From assembly GCA_023133655.1 (NCBI GenBank), contig JAGLWB010000391.1:1-39744 (forward strand): a DNA stretch of 39,744 bases, written 5' to 3'. The notes under the pieces are model-generated. The model was not told the origin of the DNA and did not search any database. It was given only the letters and a program-made list of their open reading frames with translations. Below are positions 18,062 to 25,860 of the stretch, piece after piece. Every line of letters begins with the position of its first letter. Position 1 is the stretch's first letter. This DNA comes from Bacteroidales bacterium. Lineage in GTDB: Bacteria > Bacteroidota > Bacteroidia > Bacteroidales > JAGONC01. The position numbers and the translations under genes were made by a program.

Positions 18062-19933
18062 ATGAAAAAAGAAGAATACTCACCAAAAAGAAACTATAAA
18101 GAGCGTTACGATTTAATTAGACATCCTGAAAGAATAAGAAGCTCTGATGTAATAGAGGGGCTCTTTGATGATTTATCGTATTTTGAATCGCCCGATCCTT
18201 CTCTTATAGCAGCCAGAGGATCGATTAATGGCATAGATTGCATCATATTGGGGCAGGAGAAAAGAAGAAAAGGAAAAGATAGCCAGGCGACCGGTATGTT
18301 GACCTCCAAAGGTTTTGGTTTTACCCTTGATATGTTAGATAAAGCAGAAAAAAAATCCCTGCCTGTCGTATCTTTCATAGATACTTTTGGCGGAGATACA
18401 TCAATGGAATCGGAGCTTGGTGGGCAGTCATTTTTGATATCTGATTGTATTAGCAGATTTTGTGCAGTTGAAACATTTACAGTCTCTTATGTTATTGGTG
18501 AAGGCGGTAGTGGCGGCGCTTTAGCTTTACAGGTGGCTGATAGAAGTTTTATGTTAGAAAATGCTCTTTATTCTGTTATCGCTCCTGAGAGTTGTAGTAG
18601 AATTATTTTTCATAAAAGGTTGGCTGCAGGTGAAAACATTGAAGATACTTTGAAGGATTCTTTGGATGTATTACGCCCGGGAGCAGAGCATATTGAAGAA
18701 ATTGGTATGATCGATGGTATTTTGCCTGAACCACCAAATGGGGCACATTCTGACTATGATTTTACAATAAATACGATCAGGAGCTCATTGACTGGAGTCA
18801 TGAAGGAGTGGGTATCCCTTAGAAAAAGCGTGAAAAATATAAAGAAAAAGAAAGTAATAAAAGATCTATTAAAAAAAAGAAGGAAAAAGGTATTGAGTTA
18901 TGGTGAGTTTGCTGATACTTTCTTCAAAATGTCATTCAGGAAAACTAAGAAAAATGTTCATAATGGAATTAAAATTATAGATGTTGAGCGGGAAGATTTT
19001 CATACGCAATTATTAATTAAAGTACATATGGAGAAAGAGGGTATTGATGAAACAGAACTCTTTGAATGTGAAAAAGAATGGGATGTAGAAAAAAATATAT
19101 TTAGGGTTGCCGGTGGTTGTGGGTTTGTTTCTTATAAGAAATATATTGATAATTTTTACGCCTGCCCTAAGTGTGGAAAAGGAGAATATTTGTGTGTTGC
19201 AGAGCAAATAGATAAGATTTGTGACAAAGATACCTTTCTTGAAATAGAAGGCGATTTAACTATTGAAAAATTAATTGGCAGTGAAAGATATAATTTTGGT
19301 AAATATAAAGAATCATTAAAAAAGTTAAAAGGGAAAACCTTTTCCAAAGAAGCCTTAGTAACCGGTACTGCAAAGATTAATGGCAGGAATGTTGTTTTGG
19401 TTATTTCTGATATAAAATTTTTTGGTGGATCGTTTGGTGCAGTTTTTGGCGAAAAGTTTAAAAGGGCTGTTGATTTTTCTGTAAAGAATAAGTATCCATT
19501 TATTTCCATTTGTGCTTCTGGCGGGGCAAGAATGAACGAAGGGCCTATGGCTTTGGCGCAGATGGCTAAAATGAATATGTCTTTATTAGATTTGAAAAGA
19601 GAAGGAATATTATACTTATCTGTTATTACCGGGCCTACTACCGGAGGGGCATATGCCAGTTATGTAACGCAAGGGGATGTTATTATTGGTGAGAAAGGCG
19701 CCCTGGTTGAGTTTGCCGGCCCAAGAGTTGTTACCGGAGCAGGCTTTCATGTAGATCGGGATATTGTTTGTACTGATAAACTTTTTGAAACAAAAAAAAT
19801 TCAATATTTAGTTAACAGGAAAGCTTTGAGAGGCATTTTGTCCTATAGTGTGGGTTTTTTCTATGATATTAAATTTCCCAAAACAAGGAAAAATACGGGT
19901 AGAATCAGCGATTTCAGAAAGCACCTGAAATAG
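18062..19933 (+). CDS. Fused acetyl-CoA carboxylase carboxyltransferase, AccA-like then AccD-like
   Basis: 623 residues holding two crotonase-fold carboxyltransferase halves. Residues about 15-235 match the alpha subunit AccA: VIEGLFDDLSYF, PVVSFIDTFGG, VIGEGGSGGALAL (144-156), MLENALYSVIAPE, and GMIDGILPEPPNGAHSD. Residues about 350-600 match the beta subunit AccD: a Cys cluster (C353, C368, C371, C378), LVTGTAKINGRNVVLVI, ASGGARMNEG (485-494), GPTTGGAYAS and VEFAGPRVV. A very Lys-rich linker of about 100 residues joins them. The pair would transfer CO2 from carboxybiotin to acetyl-CoA or a related thioester. The AccD zinc ribbon normally has two CxxC pairs; here the first pair is incomplete. 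No biotin carboxylase or biotin carrier gene is near. The AAA/ATA-rich codons look different from those of the neighbours, which suggests transfer. Confidence 0.85.
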   Translation: MKKEEYSPKRNYKERYDLIRHPERIRSSDVIEGLFDDLSYFESPDPSLIAARGSINGIDCIILGQEKRRKGKDSQATGMLTSKGFGFTLDMLDKAEKKSLPVVSFIDTFGGDTSMESELGGQSFLISDCISRFCAVETFTVSYVIGEGGSGGALALQVADRSFMLENALYSVIAPESCSRIIFHKRLAAGENIEDTLKDSLDVLRPGAEHIEEIGMIDGILPEPPNGAHSDYDFTINTIRSSLTGVMKEWVSLRKSVKNIKKKKVIKDLLKKRRKKVLSYGEFADTFFKMSFRKTKKNVHNGIKIIDVEREDFHTQLLIKVHMEKEGIDETELFECEKEWDVEKNIFRVAGGCGFVSYKKYIDNFYACPKCGKGEYLCVAEQIDKICDKDTFLEIEGDLTIEKLIGSERYNFGKYKESLKKLKGKTFSKEALVTGTAKINGRNVVLVISDIKFFGGSFGAVFGEKFKRAVDFSVKNKYPFISICASGGARMNEGPMALAQMAKMNMSLLDLKREGILYLSVITGPTTGGAYASYVTQGDVIIGEKGALVEFAGPRVVTGAGFHVDRDIVCTDKLFETKKIQYLVNRKALRGILSYSVGFFYDIKFPKTRKNTGRISDFRKHLK

Positions 19934-20093
19934 TTTCCTGTTGTTTATCAATTTTTCAGGTATTGTGCATTTTTCCACATCTGAAGTCGTGGGGAAATCT
20001 TCTCCAAATTCACATCCTGTGACGAAATCTGACTTTTTTTGTTTGAACTGTATGAGCCTAAGCATCCAGCTTGCATCCCTCCCTTTATATCCT

Positions 20094-20101
20094 TACCTTT
20101 G
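20094..20101 (+). promoter_or_regulatory. Predicted -7 box for recQ
   Basis: TACCTTTG, an exact TAnnTTTG match, 59 bases before the ATG at 20161. It lies downstream of an alternative ATG at 20071 and so argues against that start. Confidence 0.5.
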
Positions 20102-20118
20102 TCTTATCGCATAACTTG

Positions 20119-20134
20119 TCCGCCCTTTGGCGGA
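20119..20134 (+). repeat. Small GC-rich hairpin in the recQ leader
   Basis: TCCGCC, loop CTTT, GGCGGA: a perfect 6-bp stem inside the predicted 5' leader. It resembles the short palindromes seen elsewhere in this window (17334, 28749). It could be a repeat unit or could affect translation; the sequence does not decide. Confidence 0.4.
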
Positions 20135-20160
20135 TCTGTATTCGGATATCGTATATCTTT

Positions 20161-22080
20161 ATGAGCACCATCCGCAACATATTACTTAACTACTGGGGAT
20201 ATTCCTCTTTCAGAGCTATGCAGGAAGAGATTATTCAATCGGTTCTTGATGGGCATGATACACTCGCATTGCTTCCAACCGGTGGGGGAAAATCAATCTG
20301 TTTCCAGGTGCCAGCCATGGCCTCAGAAGGGCTGTGCCTTGTTGTAACCCCATTGATTGCTTTGATGAAAGATCAGGTTGAAAACCTCAAGCGTAGAGGA
20401 ATAAAAGCCGCAGCTGTTTATTCGGGTATGCACAGAAATGAGATTGAAGTTGCATTGAGTAATTGTATGTATGGAGATTATAAGTTTTTATATATTTCTC
20501 CTGAACGATTACAGAATGCCGCTTTTCGGGAGAACCTGGGAAACATGAAAATCAACTTAATAGCGGTTGATGAAGCGCATTGTATTTCTCAATGGGGGTA
20601 TGACTTTCGCCCACCATACCTTAAAATTGCAGAAATAAGAGAATTCATTCCCGAAACACCAATACTTGCTTTGACTGCAACAGCTACACCTCCCGTTGTT
20701 GATGATATACAAGAGAAACTGGGGTTTAAATCCCAGCGTGTTTTTCAAAAGAGTTTTGAGCGAAAGAATTTGATTTATGTCGTTCTGAATGAGGAAAACA
20801 AACAGGCTAGATTACTCAGGATAATGAAGAAAGTCAAAGGAATAGGAATTATCTATGTCCGGAACAGGAGGAAGACAAAAGAAGTATCAGACTTTCTAAA
20901 TAAAAATAAAATACGATCAGATTTTTACCATGCAGGCCTCGATCCACTGATAAGGGCCAGGAAACAATCCGCCTGGATGGATGGAGAAATACGGATAATT
21001 GTCGCAACAAACGCTTTTGGCATGGGAATAGATAAACCCAATGTCAGATTGGTTGTACATTTAGGTCTCGCCGACAGCCTGGAAGCTTACTTTCAGGAGG
21101 CAGGACGGGCTGGACGCGATGGAAAAAAATCATATGCTATCCTGTTGTGGGAAGAGGCTGATGTGAGAAACGCCAGGGTTACTATATCCAAATCTTTTCC
21201 GGAACTGCCAGTTATCAGGAAAATTTATCAGTCTTTAGCCAATTATTACCAATTACCGGAAGGAAGTGGTAAAAATCAGAGCTATGATTTCGAAATCACC
21301 CATTTTAGTAATACATTTAACTTTTCTGCTGTTATCGTTTATAACGCCCTCAAATTGCTTGAGAAGGAAGGGTATATTGTATTAAATGATGGATTTGCTT
21401 CACCTTCCAGGGTGCATTTTCAGGTTAATAAAGAAGAACTTTATCGTTTTCAGATCAAAAATATTTCTTTTGATAAATTTATTAAGGCAATGTTGCGCTC
21501 TTATAGTGGACTGTTCACTGACTTTGTTAATATTTATGAGAATGAGTTGGCACGCAGAACCGGTTTAACACACGATGAGACATTAAAATATTTGAATGAG
21601 CTGAATCAACTGGAGATCATAACTTATCTTCCACGAAAAGATAAACCCCAAATTATTTTTTCGGAGTCACGATTAGATATAGGAACCCTGATTTTGTCAG
21701 ACGTTCATTATAGGGATAGAAAAAAAGCTGTTTCTGAGCGGCTAAATGCCGTTATTAACTATGTTTCTTCACTCACAAAATGTAGAAGTCAGCAACTACT
21801 TGAATATTTTGGAGAGCGTGATAGTAAACGTTGCGGAAGATGTGATGTATGTGTCGAGCGTAATAAGATGGAGCTTAGCGAATTGGAATTCGATATTGTC
21901 CTTTCAAAAATAAAACCTGTTTTGCTTGAGAAAACCTGCACTGTTCAAGAACTTGTAGCAGTTGTTGAAAATGTAAATGAAGATAAAGTAATCAAAGTCA
22001 TTCAATGGCTGCTTGATAATGAAAAGATCGACAAGGATCGGAAGTACAATTTCTCTTGGCGAAAGAAAGTTCAGGATTAA
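20161..22080 (+). CDS. recQ: ATP-dependent DNA helicase RecQ (short form)
   Basis: 639 residues from the ATG at 20161 (MSTIRNILLNYWGYSSFRAMQEEII), the standard RecQ N-terminus. Helicase motifs: LLPTGGGKSICFQ (I), VDEAHCISQWGYDFRP (II, DEAH), ALTATATP (III), IIYVRNRRKT (IV), TNAFGMGIDKPNVR (V) and QEAGRAGRDG (VI). A zinc-binding region near residues 565-585 contains RCGRCDVC. After it comes only a short winged-helix-like tail of about 60 residues and no recognisable HRDC domain. RecQ unwinds DNA with 3'-5' polarity in recombination and fork repair. It faces hup across a shared palindrome. Confidence 0.95.
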   Translation: MSTIRNILLNYWGYSSFRAMQEEIIQSVLDGHDTLALLPTGGGKSICFQVPAMASEGLCLVVTPLIALMKDQVENLKRRGIKAAAVYSGMHRNEIEVALSNCMYGDYKFLYISPERLQNAAFRENLGNMKINLIAVDEAHCISQWGYDFRPPYLKIAEIREFIPETPILALTATATPPVVDDIQEKLGFKSQRVFQKSFERKNLIYVVLNEENKQARLLRIMKKVKGIGIIYVRNRRKTKEVSDFLNKNKIRSDFYHAGLDPLIRARKQSAWMDGEIRIIVATNAFGMGIDKPNVRLVVHLGLADSLEAYFQEAGRAGRDGKKSYAILLWEEADVRNARVTISKSFPELPVIRKIYQSLANYYQLPEGSGKNQSYDFEITHFSNTFNFSAVIVYNALKLLEKEGYIVLNDGFASPSRVHFQVNKEELYRFQIKNISFDKFIKAMLRSYSGLFTDFVNIYENELARRTGLTHDETLKYLNELNQLEIITYLPRKDKPQIIFSESRLDIGTLILSDVHYRDRKKAVSERLNAVINYVSSLTKCRSQQLLEYFGERDSKRCGRCDVCVERNKMELSELEFDIVLSKIKPVLLEKTCTVQELVAVVENVNEDKVIKVIQWLLDNEKIDKDRKYNFSWRKKVQD

Positions 22081-22084
22081 AAAA

Positions 22085-22118
22085 AAATCGTAAGATGATT
22101 TAAATCATCTTACGATTT
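22085..22118 (-). terminator. Intrinsic terminator of hup (perfect 34-bp palindrome)
   Basis: Each half is 17 bases (AAATCGTAAGATGATTT and its exact reverse complement). On the minus strand it is followed by a long T-run (A-run at 22078-22087 on the plus strand), which makes a classical rho-independent terminator for hup. On the plus strand no T-run follows, though the hairpin starts only a few bases after the recQ stop. Confidence 0.85.
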
Positions 22119-22159
22119 CTCCAGTCATTTAAAGTGAAATGTTAAATTGCTTCTGAAAA

Positions 22160-22435
22160 CTAGTTATCAACTGTTCCAGCAAGCTCGCTACCAGCTTTAA
22201 ATTTAACAACTTTTTTGGCAGCGATATTAATTTCTTGTTTTGTTTTAGGATTGCGGCCTTTTCTTGCTGCACGTTGGGCAACGGAGAAAGAACCAAAACC
22301 CACTAACGCAACTCTTTCGCCCTTTTTTAGAGCACCAGATGTCGCGCCAATAAAAGCATCTAATGCTTTTTTAGCATCAGCCTTTGTTAATTCTGCATTT
22401 GCAGCCATAGCTTCGATTAATTCTGCTTTGTTCAT
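22160..22435 (-). CDS. hup: HU family DNA-binding protein
   Basis: 91 residues, the standard HU length. Motifs: [29 protein letters not shown], then [20 protein letters not shown], where the last part is the beta-arm that intercalates DNA with its Arg-Asn-Pro tip. HU bends and compacts DNA. It has its own promoter (-7 box at 22477-22484 with TTG at the right distance) and its own terminator, so it is a single-gene unit. IHF is less likely because the sequence is closest to the HU pattern. Confidence 0.96.
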   Translation of the reverse strand: MNKAELIEAMAANAELTKADAKKALDAFIGATSGALKKGERVALVGFGSFSVAQRAARKGRNPKTKQEINIAAKKVVKFKAGSELAGTVDN

Positions 22436-22476
22436 TTTTTTTAATTTTAATTAAGTGTTTCTATTTAGAATCCCTG

Positions 22477-22508
22477 CAAATATAAGCTATTCCAGCAAAA
22501 ATGCAACC
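22477..22508 (-). promoter_or_regulatory. Predicted hup promoter (-7 and -33 boxes)
   Basis: On the minus strand: GGTTG (22504-22508), a 19-base spacer, then TATATTTG (22477-22484), an exact -7 box. The spacing fits the Bacteroidota sigma-ABfr promoter. A run of eight C lies just upstream at 22512-22519. Confidence 0.6.
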
Positions 22509-22671
22509 ATGCCCCCCCCTAAACTCTTGAAAATGTTGATAAATGAGGCGTTTTGTTAATAACTCACCTTGTAAAACCCTTGTTTGCCTAACCTTACAGC
22601 GTGTTTTGATAAAAGAATCATGGTGTTTTACTTGCTTTGCTCATTAAATAAATTTCAGAAACCTGAGTGAA

Positions 22672-23640
22672 TTACTCAATTGTCCAATTGTTATCTATCG
22701 CGAATCCATTAAGAAATTCAGCAATGTTCATTCTTTTACGGGAAGAAATCTGTAACCTTTCTATGTGAACCATACCATCTTTTACAACCACATTCATGAA
22801 ACTTTTCCCATCAGTGGATACTTCTTTTGTAATTGAATGATTAATTTTTCTTGTAAATGTTGCCCGATAAATTTTTAGTGAATATTTTTCTCCGGTTGGG
22901 GAAATTAATTCTGTAAATGCACCTGGATAGGGACTTAATCCCCTGATCAGGTTAACGATTTCTTCTGCTAAATTGTTCCAGTTAATTCTGCAGTCTTCTT
23001 TTTTGATTTTAGGTGCCTTTTTTAATATTTCACCGTCTCCAACCCAATCAGCCTGATCAATCAATTTGTGCGATTTTTTTTCAATTGAGTTGATAGTTTT
23101 CATAACAAGATCTCCCCCAATGGTCATTAACCGGTCGTGTAATTCTCCCGCTGTTTCTTCGTCACCGATGGAAGTTTTCTCCATGAAAATAATCTTCCCG
23201 GTATCGATGTTTTCATCAAGGAAGAATGTAGTGACACCGGTTTCTTTTTCTCCATTTATCAGAACCCAGTTAATGGGAGCTGCTCCTCTGTACTGAGGTA
23301 ATAATGATGCATGCAAATTAAACGTACCCATAGGAGGGATGCCCCATATTACTTCAGGCAGCATCCTGAATGCGACCACAATTTGCAAATCGGCATCATA
23401 GGAGAGAAGATTATTAATAAAAGCAGGGTCTTTTAGGTTTACAGGTTGTAACAACGGTATGTGGTGTTTTAGGGCATAAAGCTTTACCGGGGATTGATGG
23501 ACTTTTTTACCCCTCCCTGCAGGTTTATCGGGAACAGTTACAACTACAACAATATGATATTTATTTTGAATAAGCTTGTCAAGAACACCAACTGCAAAAT
23601 CAGGTGTTCCCATAAAAACGATCCGGGGAAATTGATCCAT
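22672..23640 (-). CDS. fmt: Methionyl-tRNA formyltransferase
   Basis: 322 residues. N-terminal formyltransferase domain with RIVFMGTPDFAVGVLDKL, the 10-formyl-THF and catalytic region FNLHASLLPQYRGAAPINW, and DTGKI. The C-terminal OB-like domain is at about 210-320 (IRGLSPYPGAFTEL). It formylates Met-tRNA for translation initiation. It lies 11 bases behind a TPR membrane-protein gene on the same strand, so the two are probably one transcript. Confidence 0.95.
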   Translation of the reverse strand: MDQFPRIVFMGTPDFAVGVLDKLIQNKYHIVVVVTVPDKPAGRGKKVHQSPVKLYALKHHIPLLQPVNLKDPAFINNLLSYDADLQIVVAFRMLPEVIWGIPPMGTFNLHASLLPQYRGAAPINWVLINGEKETGVTTFFLDENIDTGKIIFMEKTSIGDEETAGELHDRLMTIGGDLVMKTINSIEKKSHKLIDQADWVGDGEILKKAPKIKKEDCRINWNNLAEEIVNLIRGLSPYPGAFTELISPTGEKYSLKIYRATFTRKINHSITKEVSTDGKSFMNVVVKDGMVHIERLQISSRKRMNIAEFLNGFAIDNNWTIE

Positions 23641-23651
23641 GTTAGTTATTT

Positions 23652-24344
23652 TCAGCCTTCGCCCAAATAACCTTTTACTCTGGCAATGTATTTTTCGATA
23701 AAGCGAGCTTCGTAACTTTTAACAAACTCGTCTTTGATCCTTTCATAGGCGTGAAGGGCTTTATCATACTGATTTAAATGTTCGTATGTTTTTCCGGCTT
23801 TGAATAAATAAAGCGGAGTAGTGAAGTTATTCGTTTTATGATTGGCCGCCTCCAGGTAATATCCAGCTGCTTCTTCTGAATTTTCTAATCCCATATGGGC
23901 ATCTCCAATTGCTCCAATGGCCATGCACGAAACCATCTCATCTCTCCCCTTGAACCGGTTCAGATAATCAATTGCATTTTCATAATCTTCTAAATGCAGA
24001 TAACAAACTCCCGCATAGTACTTTGCCAGGTTGGCAGATTTGGTTATGCTGTATTCTTCAATAATATCCAGAAACCCAAGGTAATTCCCGTCGCCATATA
24101 ACGCCAGATTCATCGAATCTTTATCAAAATACTTTTCAGCCATGAACATCTGGGTTTGAGCTTCTTTTTCTTTTGGTGCCATGTATAATTTTCTAAATCC
24201 AAAAAATGCGATAACCACGACAACAATAATCCCAACAATGATGGTAATTATTTTTTGATTCTTCTCAATAAAAAGTTCCGTCTTACTTAACGCTTCTTCT
24301 ATAGCAAGAATATTCTCTTCTGTTTTGTCTTTCTTTTTTGCCAT
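23652..24344 (-). CDS. Membrane-anchored TPR protein (YfgM-like)
   Basis: 230 residues. A charged cytoplasmic N-terminus (MAKKKDKTEENILAIEEALSK), one transmembrane helix at about 33-53 (IITIIVGIIVVVVIAFFGF), then TPR repeats in the periplasm (about 70-220; LAKYYAGVCYLHLEDYENAIDYLNRF, LYLFKAGKTYEHLNQYDKALHAYERI). The layout is that of YfgM-like proteins, which associate with the SecYEG translocon in E. coli. Whether that role holds here is not known. It sits upstream of fmt with an 11-base gap and has a -7 box at 24361-24368. Confidence 0.82.
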   Translation of the reverse strand: MAKKKDKTEENILAIEEALSKTELFIEKNQKIITIIVGIIVVVVIAFFGFRKLYMAPKEKEAQTQMFMAEKYFDKDSMNLALYGDGNYLGFLDIIEEYSITKSANLAKYYAGVCYLHLEDYENAIDYLNRFKGRDEMVSCMAIGAIGDAHMGLENSEEAAGYYLEAANHKTNNFTTPLYLFKAGKTYEHLNQYDKALHAYERIKDEFVKSYEARFIEKYIARVKGYLGEG

Positions 24345-24360
24345 TTGATGATTTTTTTTG

Positions 24361-24368
24361 CAAAAGTA
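24361..24368 (-). promoter_or_regulatory. Predicted -7 box for the TPR gene and fmt
   Basis: The minus strand reads TACTTTTG, an exact TAnnTTTG match, 16 bases before the ATG at 24344. Confidence 0.45.
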
Positions 24369-24508
24369 TATTATTTTTTGAATTAAATAATTTTCAATGA
24401 GAAAAAATATGGATATTATTCAACGCTTTCCTCTTTTTTAATGTGATAAAGCAAGATAAGGATGAATTTTTTTGGTTTTTGTATTATCCATCCAATTATT
24501 ACATGAGA

Positions 24509-24539
24509 TTGAACTCATCAAAATTAAATTATATATTTG
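24509..24539 (+). promoter_or_regulatory. Predicted promoter of the SpoU methyltransferase gene
   Basis: TTG at 24509-24511, a 20-base spacer, then TATATTTG (24532-24539), an exact -7 box. A short hairpin ATGAG...CTCAT overlaps the -33 region. Confidence 0.55.
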
Positions 24540-24604
24540 CATGTAACTCATCAGTACTAAAATGAATTAAACTACGACTACGCTCAGATTAAAAAGTGCA
24601 TAAA

Positions 24605-25294
24605 ATGCTGCATATTGATACCAAACGCGAGCTTTTAACTTATCTGCAAACATTTATTTCTAAGAATAAGAAGTCGAAATTTGAAACCAACATTGAAAAC
24701 AGGACGAGGTTTCTTACCATAGTTCTTGAGGATATTTATCAATCGCACAATGCAAGTGCTGTTTTGAGAACATGTGATTGCTTCGGCGTTCAGGATATTC
24801 ATATTATTGAAAACAGGAATACGTATACAGTCAACCCTGATGTCGCACTTGGGTCTTCAAAATGGCTGACATTAAAAAAATTTAACCGTCTGAAAAATAA
24901 CACTGAAGAATGCCTGTTTAATCTTAAACAACAGGGTTATACCCTTGTAGCTACTACTCCTCATAATGATGAATATCTTTTGAAGGATCTGCCGATGGAT
25001 GGAAAAGTGGCTCTGTTATTTGGAACAGAATTAGGAGGCTTGTCAGAGAAAGCCATTGAGATGGCCGATCGTTTTGTTAAAATACCCATGTACGGGTTTA
25101 CAGAGAGTTTTAATATTTCTGTTTCTGCGGCTCTTTGTATGTTTTATCTCACAGAAAAGCTTAGAAAAAGCGATGTTAATTGGATGCTGAGCCAGCATGA
25201 AAAAATTGATATTATGCTGGATTGGACCAGGAAGGTAATTAAAAGGGGGGACCTTCTTGAAAAAGAATTTTTTAATTCACGGTCAACCCGTTAA
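24605..25294 (+). CDS. SpoU/TrmH-family RNA 2'-O-methyltransferase
   Basis: 229 residues from the ATG at 24605; a GTG three codons earlier would be in frame. SPOUT motifs: LEDIYQSHNASAVLRTCDCFGVQDIHII (motif 1, with the conserved Asn and Arg), ALLFGTELGGLSEKAIEMAD (motif 2) and IPMYGFTESFNISVSAALCMFYL (motif 3). The overall length and the GFTESFNISVS stretch fit TrmH, which makes Gm18 in tRNA. A 23S rRNA target cannot be excluded. The N-terminal 30 residues are a helical extension. It is transcribed alone. Confidence 0.88.
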   Translation: MLHIDTKRELLTYLQTFISKNKKSKFETNIENRTRFLTIVLEDIYQSHNASAVLRTCDCFGVQDIHIIENRNTYTVNPDVALGSSKWLTLKKFNRLKNNTEECLFNLKQQGYTLVATTPHNDEYLLKDLPMDGKVALLFGTELGGLSEKAIEMADRFVKIPMYGFTESFNISVSAALCMFYLTEKLRKSDVNWMLSQHEKIDIMLDWTRKVIKRGDLLEKEFFNSRSTR

Positions 25295-25344
25295 TTTCAT
25301 TTCAGAATAATAGTTGCTGGCTTTTAATGAATAAATATTTTCTT

Positions 25345-25352
25345 TACCTTTG
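25345..25352 (+). promoter_or_regulatory. Predicted -7 box for the bTHX gene
   Basis: TACCTTTG, an exact TAnnTTTG match, 32 bases before the ATG at 25385. An alternative start at 25358 would lie almost on the transcript start and is unlikely. Confidence 0.5.
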
Positions 25353-25384
25353 TCGCTTTGATAATCATTTTTAAAAAAGAATTC

Positions 25385-25795
25385 ATGGGTAAAGGAGATA
25401 AAAAAACCAAAAGAGGAAAAATAATCATTGGATCATATGGCGTTCTAAGGCCTAGGAAAAAGAAAAAACTTTTTGTTGATAAAGTACCTAAGCCAAAGAA
25501 GTCAAAAATTGAGGTAGAAACACCTAAGGAGAAGGAAGTAACACCAAAAGCTAAAAAAGCACCCGCTAAAGCAGCAAAATCAGTAAAATCTGAAAAACCA
25601 AAAACTGCTACTAAAAAAACGACCAAGAAAGCTGAGGTTGAAAAGTCGGTGGAAGAGAAAGCTACTTTAAAACCTAAAACCACAGCGAAAGAAACCTCTG
25701 CAAAAAAAATAGAAACCAAACCTAAAACTGCAGCGAAAAAAACGACTAAAACTACGAGTCAAAAAGAGAAACCATCCGAAAAGAAGCCGGAATAA
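25385..25795 (+). CDS. 30S ribosomal protein bTHX with a long lysine/alanine-rich tail
   Basis: 136 residues from the ATG at 25385. Residues 1-27 (MGKGDKKTKRGKIIIGSYGV then LRPRKKK) match bTHX, the small basic protein of the 30S head, with its typical GKGDKKTxRGK start. In most species the protein is only about 25-60 residues long. Here more than 100 residues follow, made almost only of Lys, Ala, Thr, Pro, Glu and Ser, with repeated KPKT-AAKKTTK units similar to AlgP or eukaryotic histone H1 tails. The tail is probably unstructured and could bind RNA or DNA; that is inference. The gene is single and faces murD2. Confidence 0.85.
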   Translation: MGKGDKKTKRGKIIIGSYGVLRPRKKKKLFVDKVPKPKKSKIEVETPKEKEVTPKAKKAPAKAAKSVKSEKPKTATKKTTKKAEVEKSVEEKATLKPKTTAKETSAKKIETKPKTAAKKTTKTTSQKEKPSEKKPE

Positions 25796-25860
25796 CGCGT
25801 TAGCCTTACGTTTGTTTATTGTGGAGATGTAGATATTCCTTGATTTTGATAATTTGAGAA

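Noticed and set aside
19808-20065. 85-residue minus-strand frame as a gene
   Set aside because: Most of it is antisense to the carboxyltransferase gene, with no family match; kept only as a low-interest observation.
20071-20160. Upstream ATG that would extend RecQ by 30 residues
   Set aside because: It lies upstream of the predicted -7 box at 20094-20101, and the RecQ family N-terminus begins at the ATG at 20161.
22512-22519. Run of eight C as a phase-variable tract
   Set aside because: It is outside any coding region, just upstream of the hup promoter; a regulatory effect is possible but unsupported.
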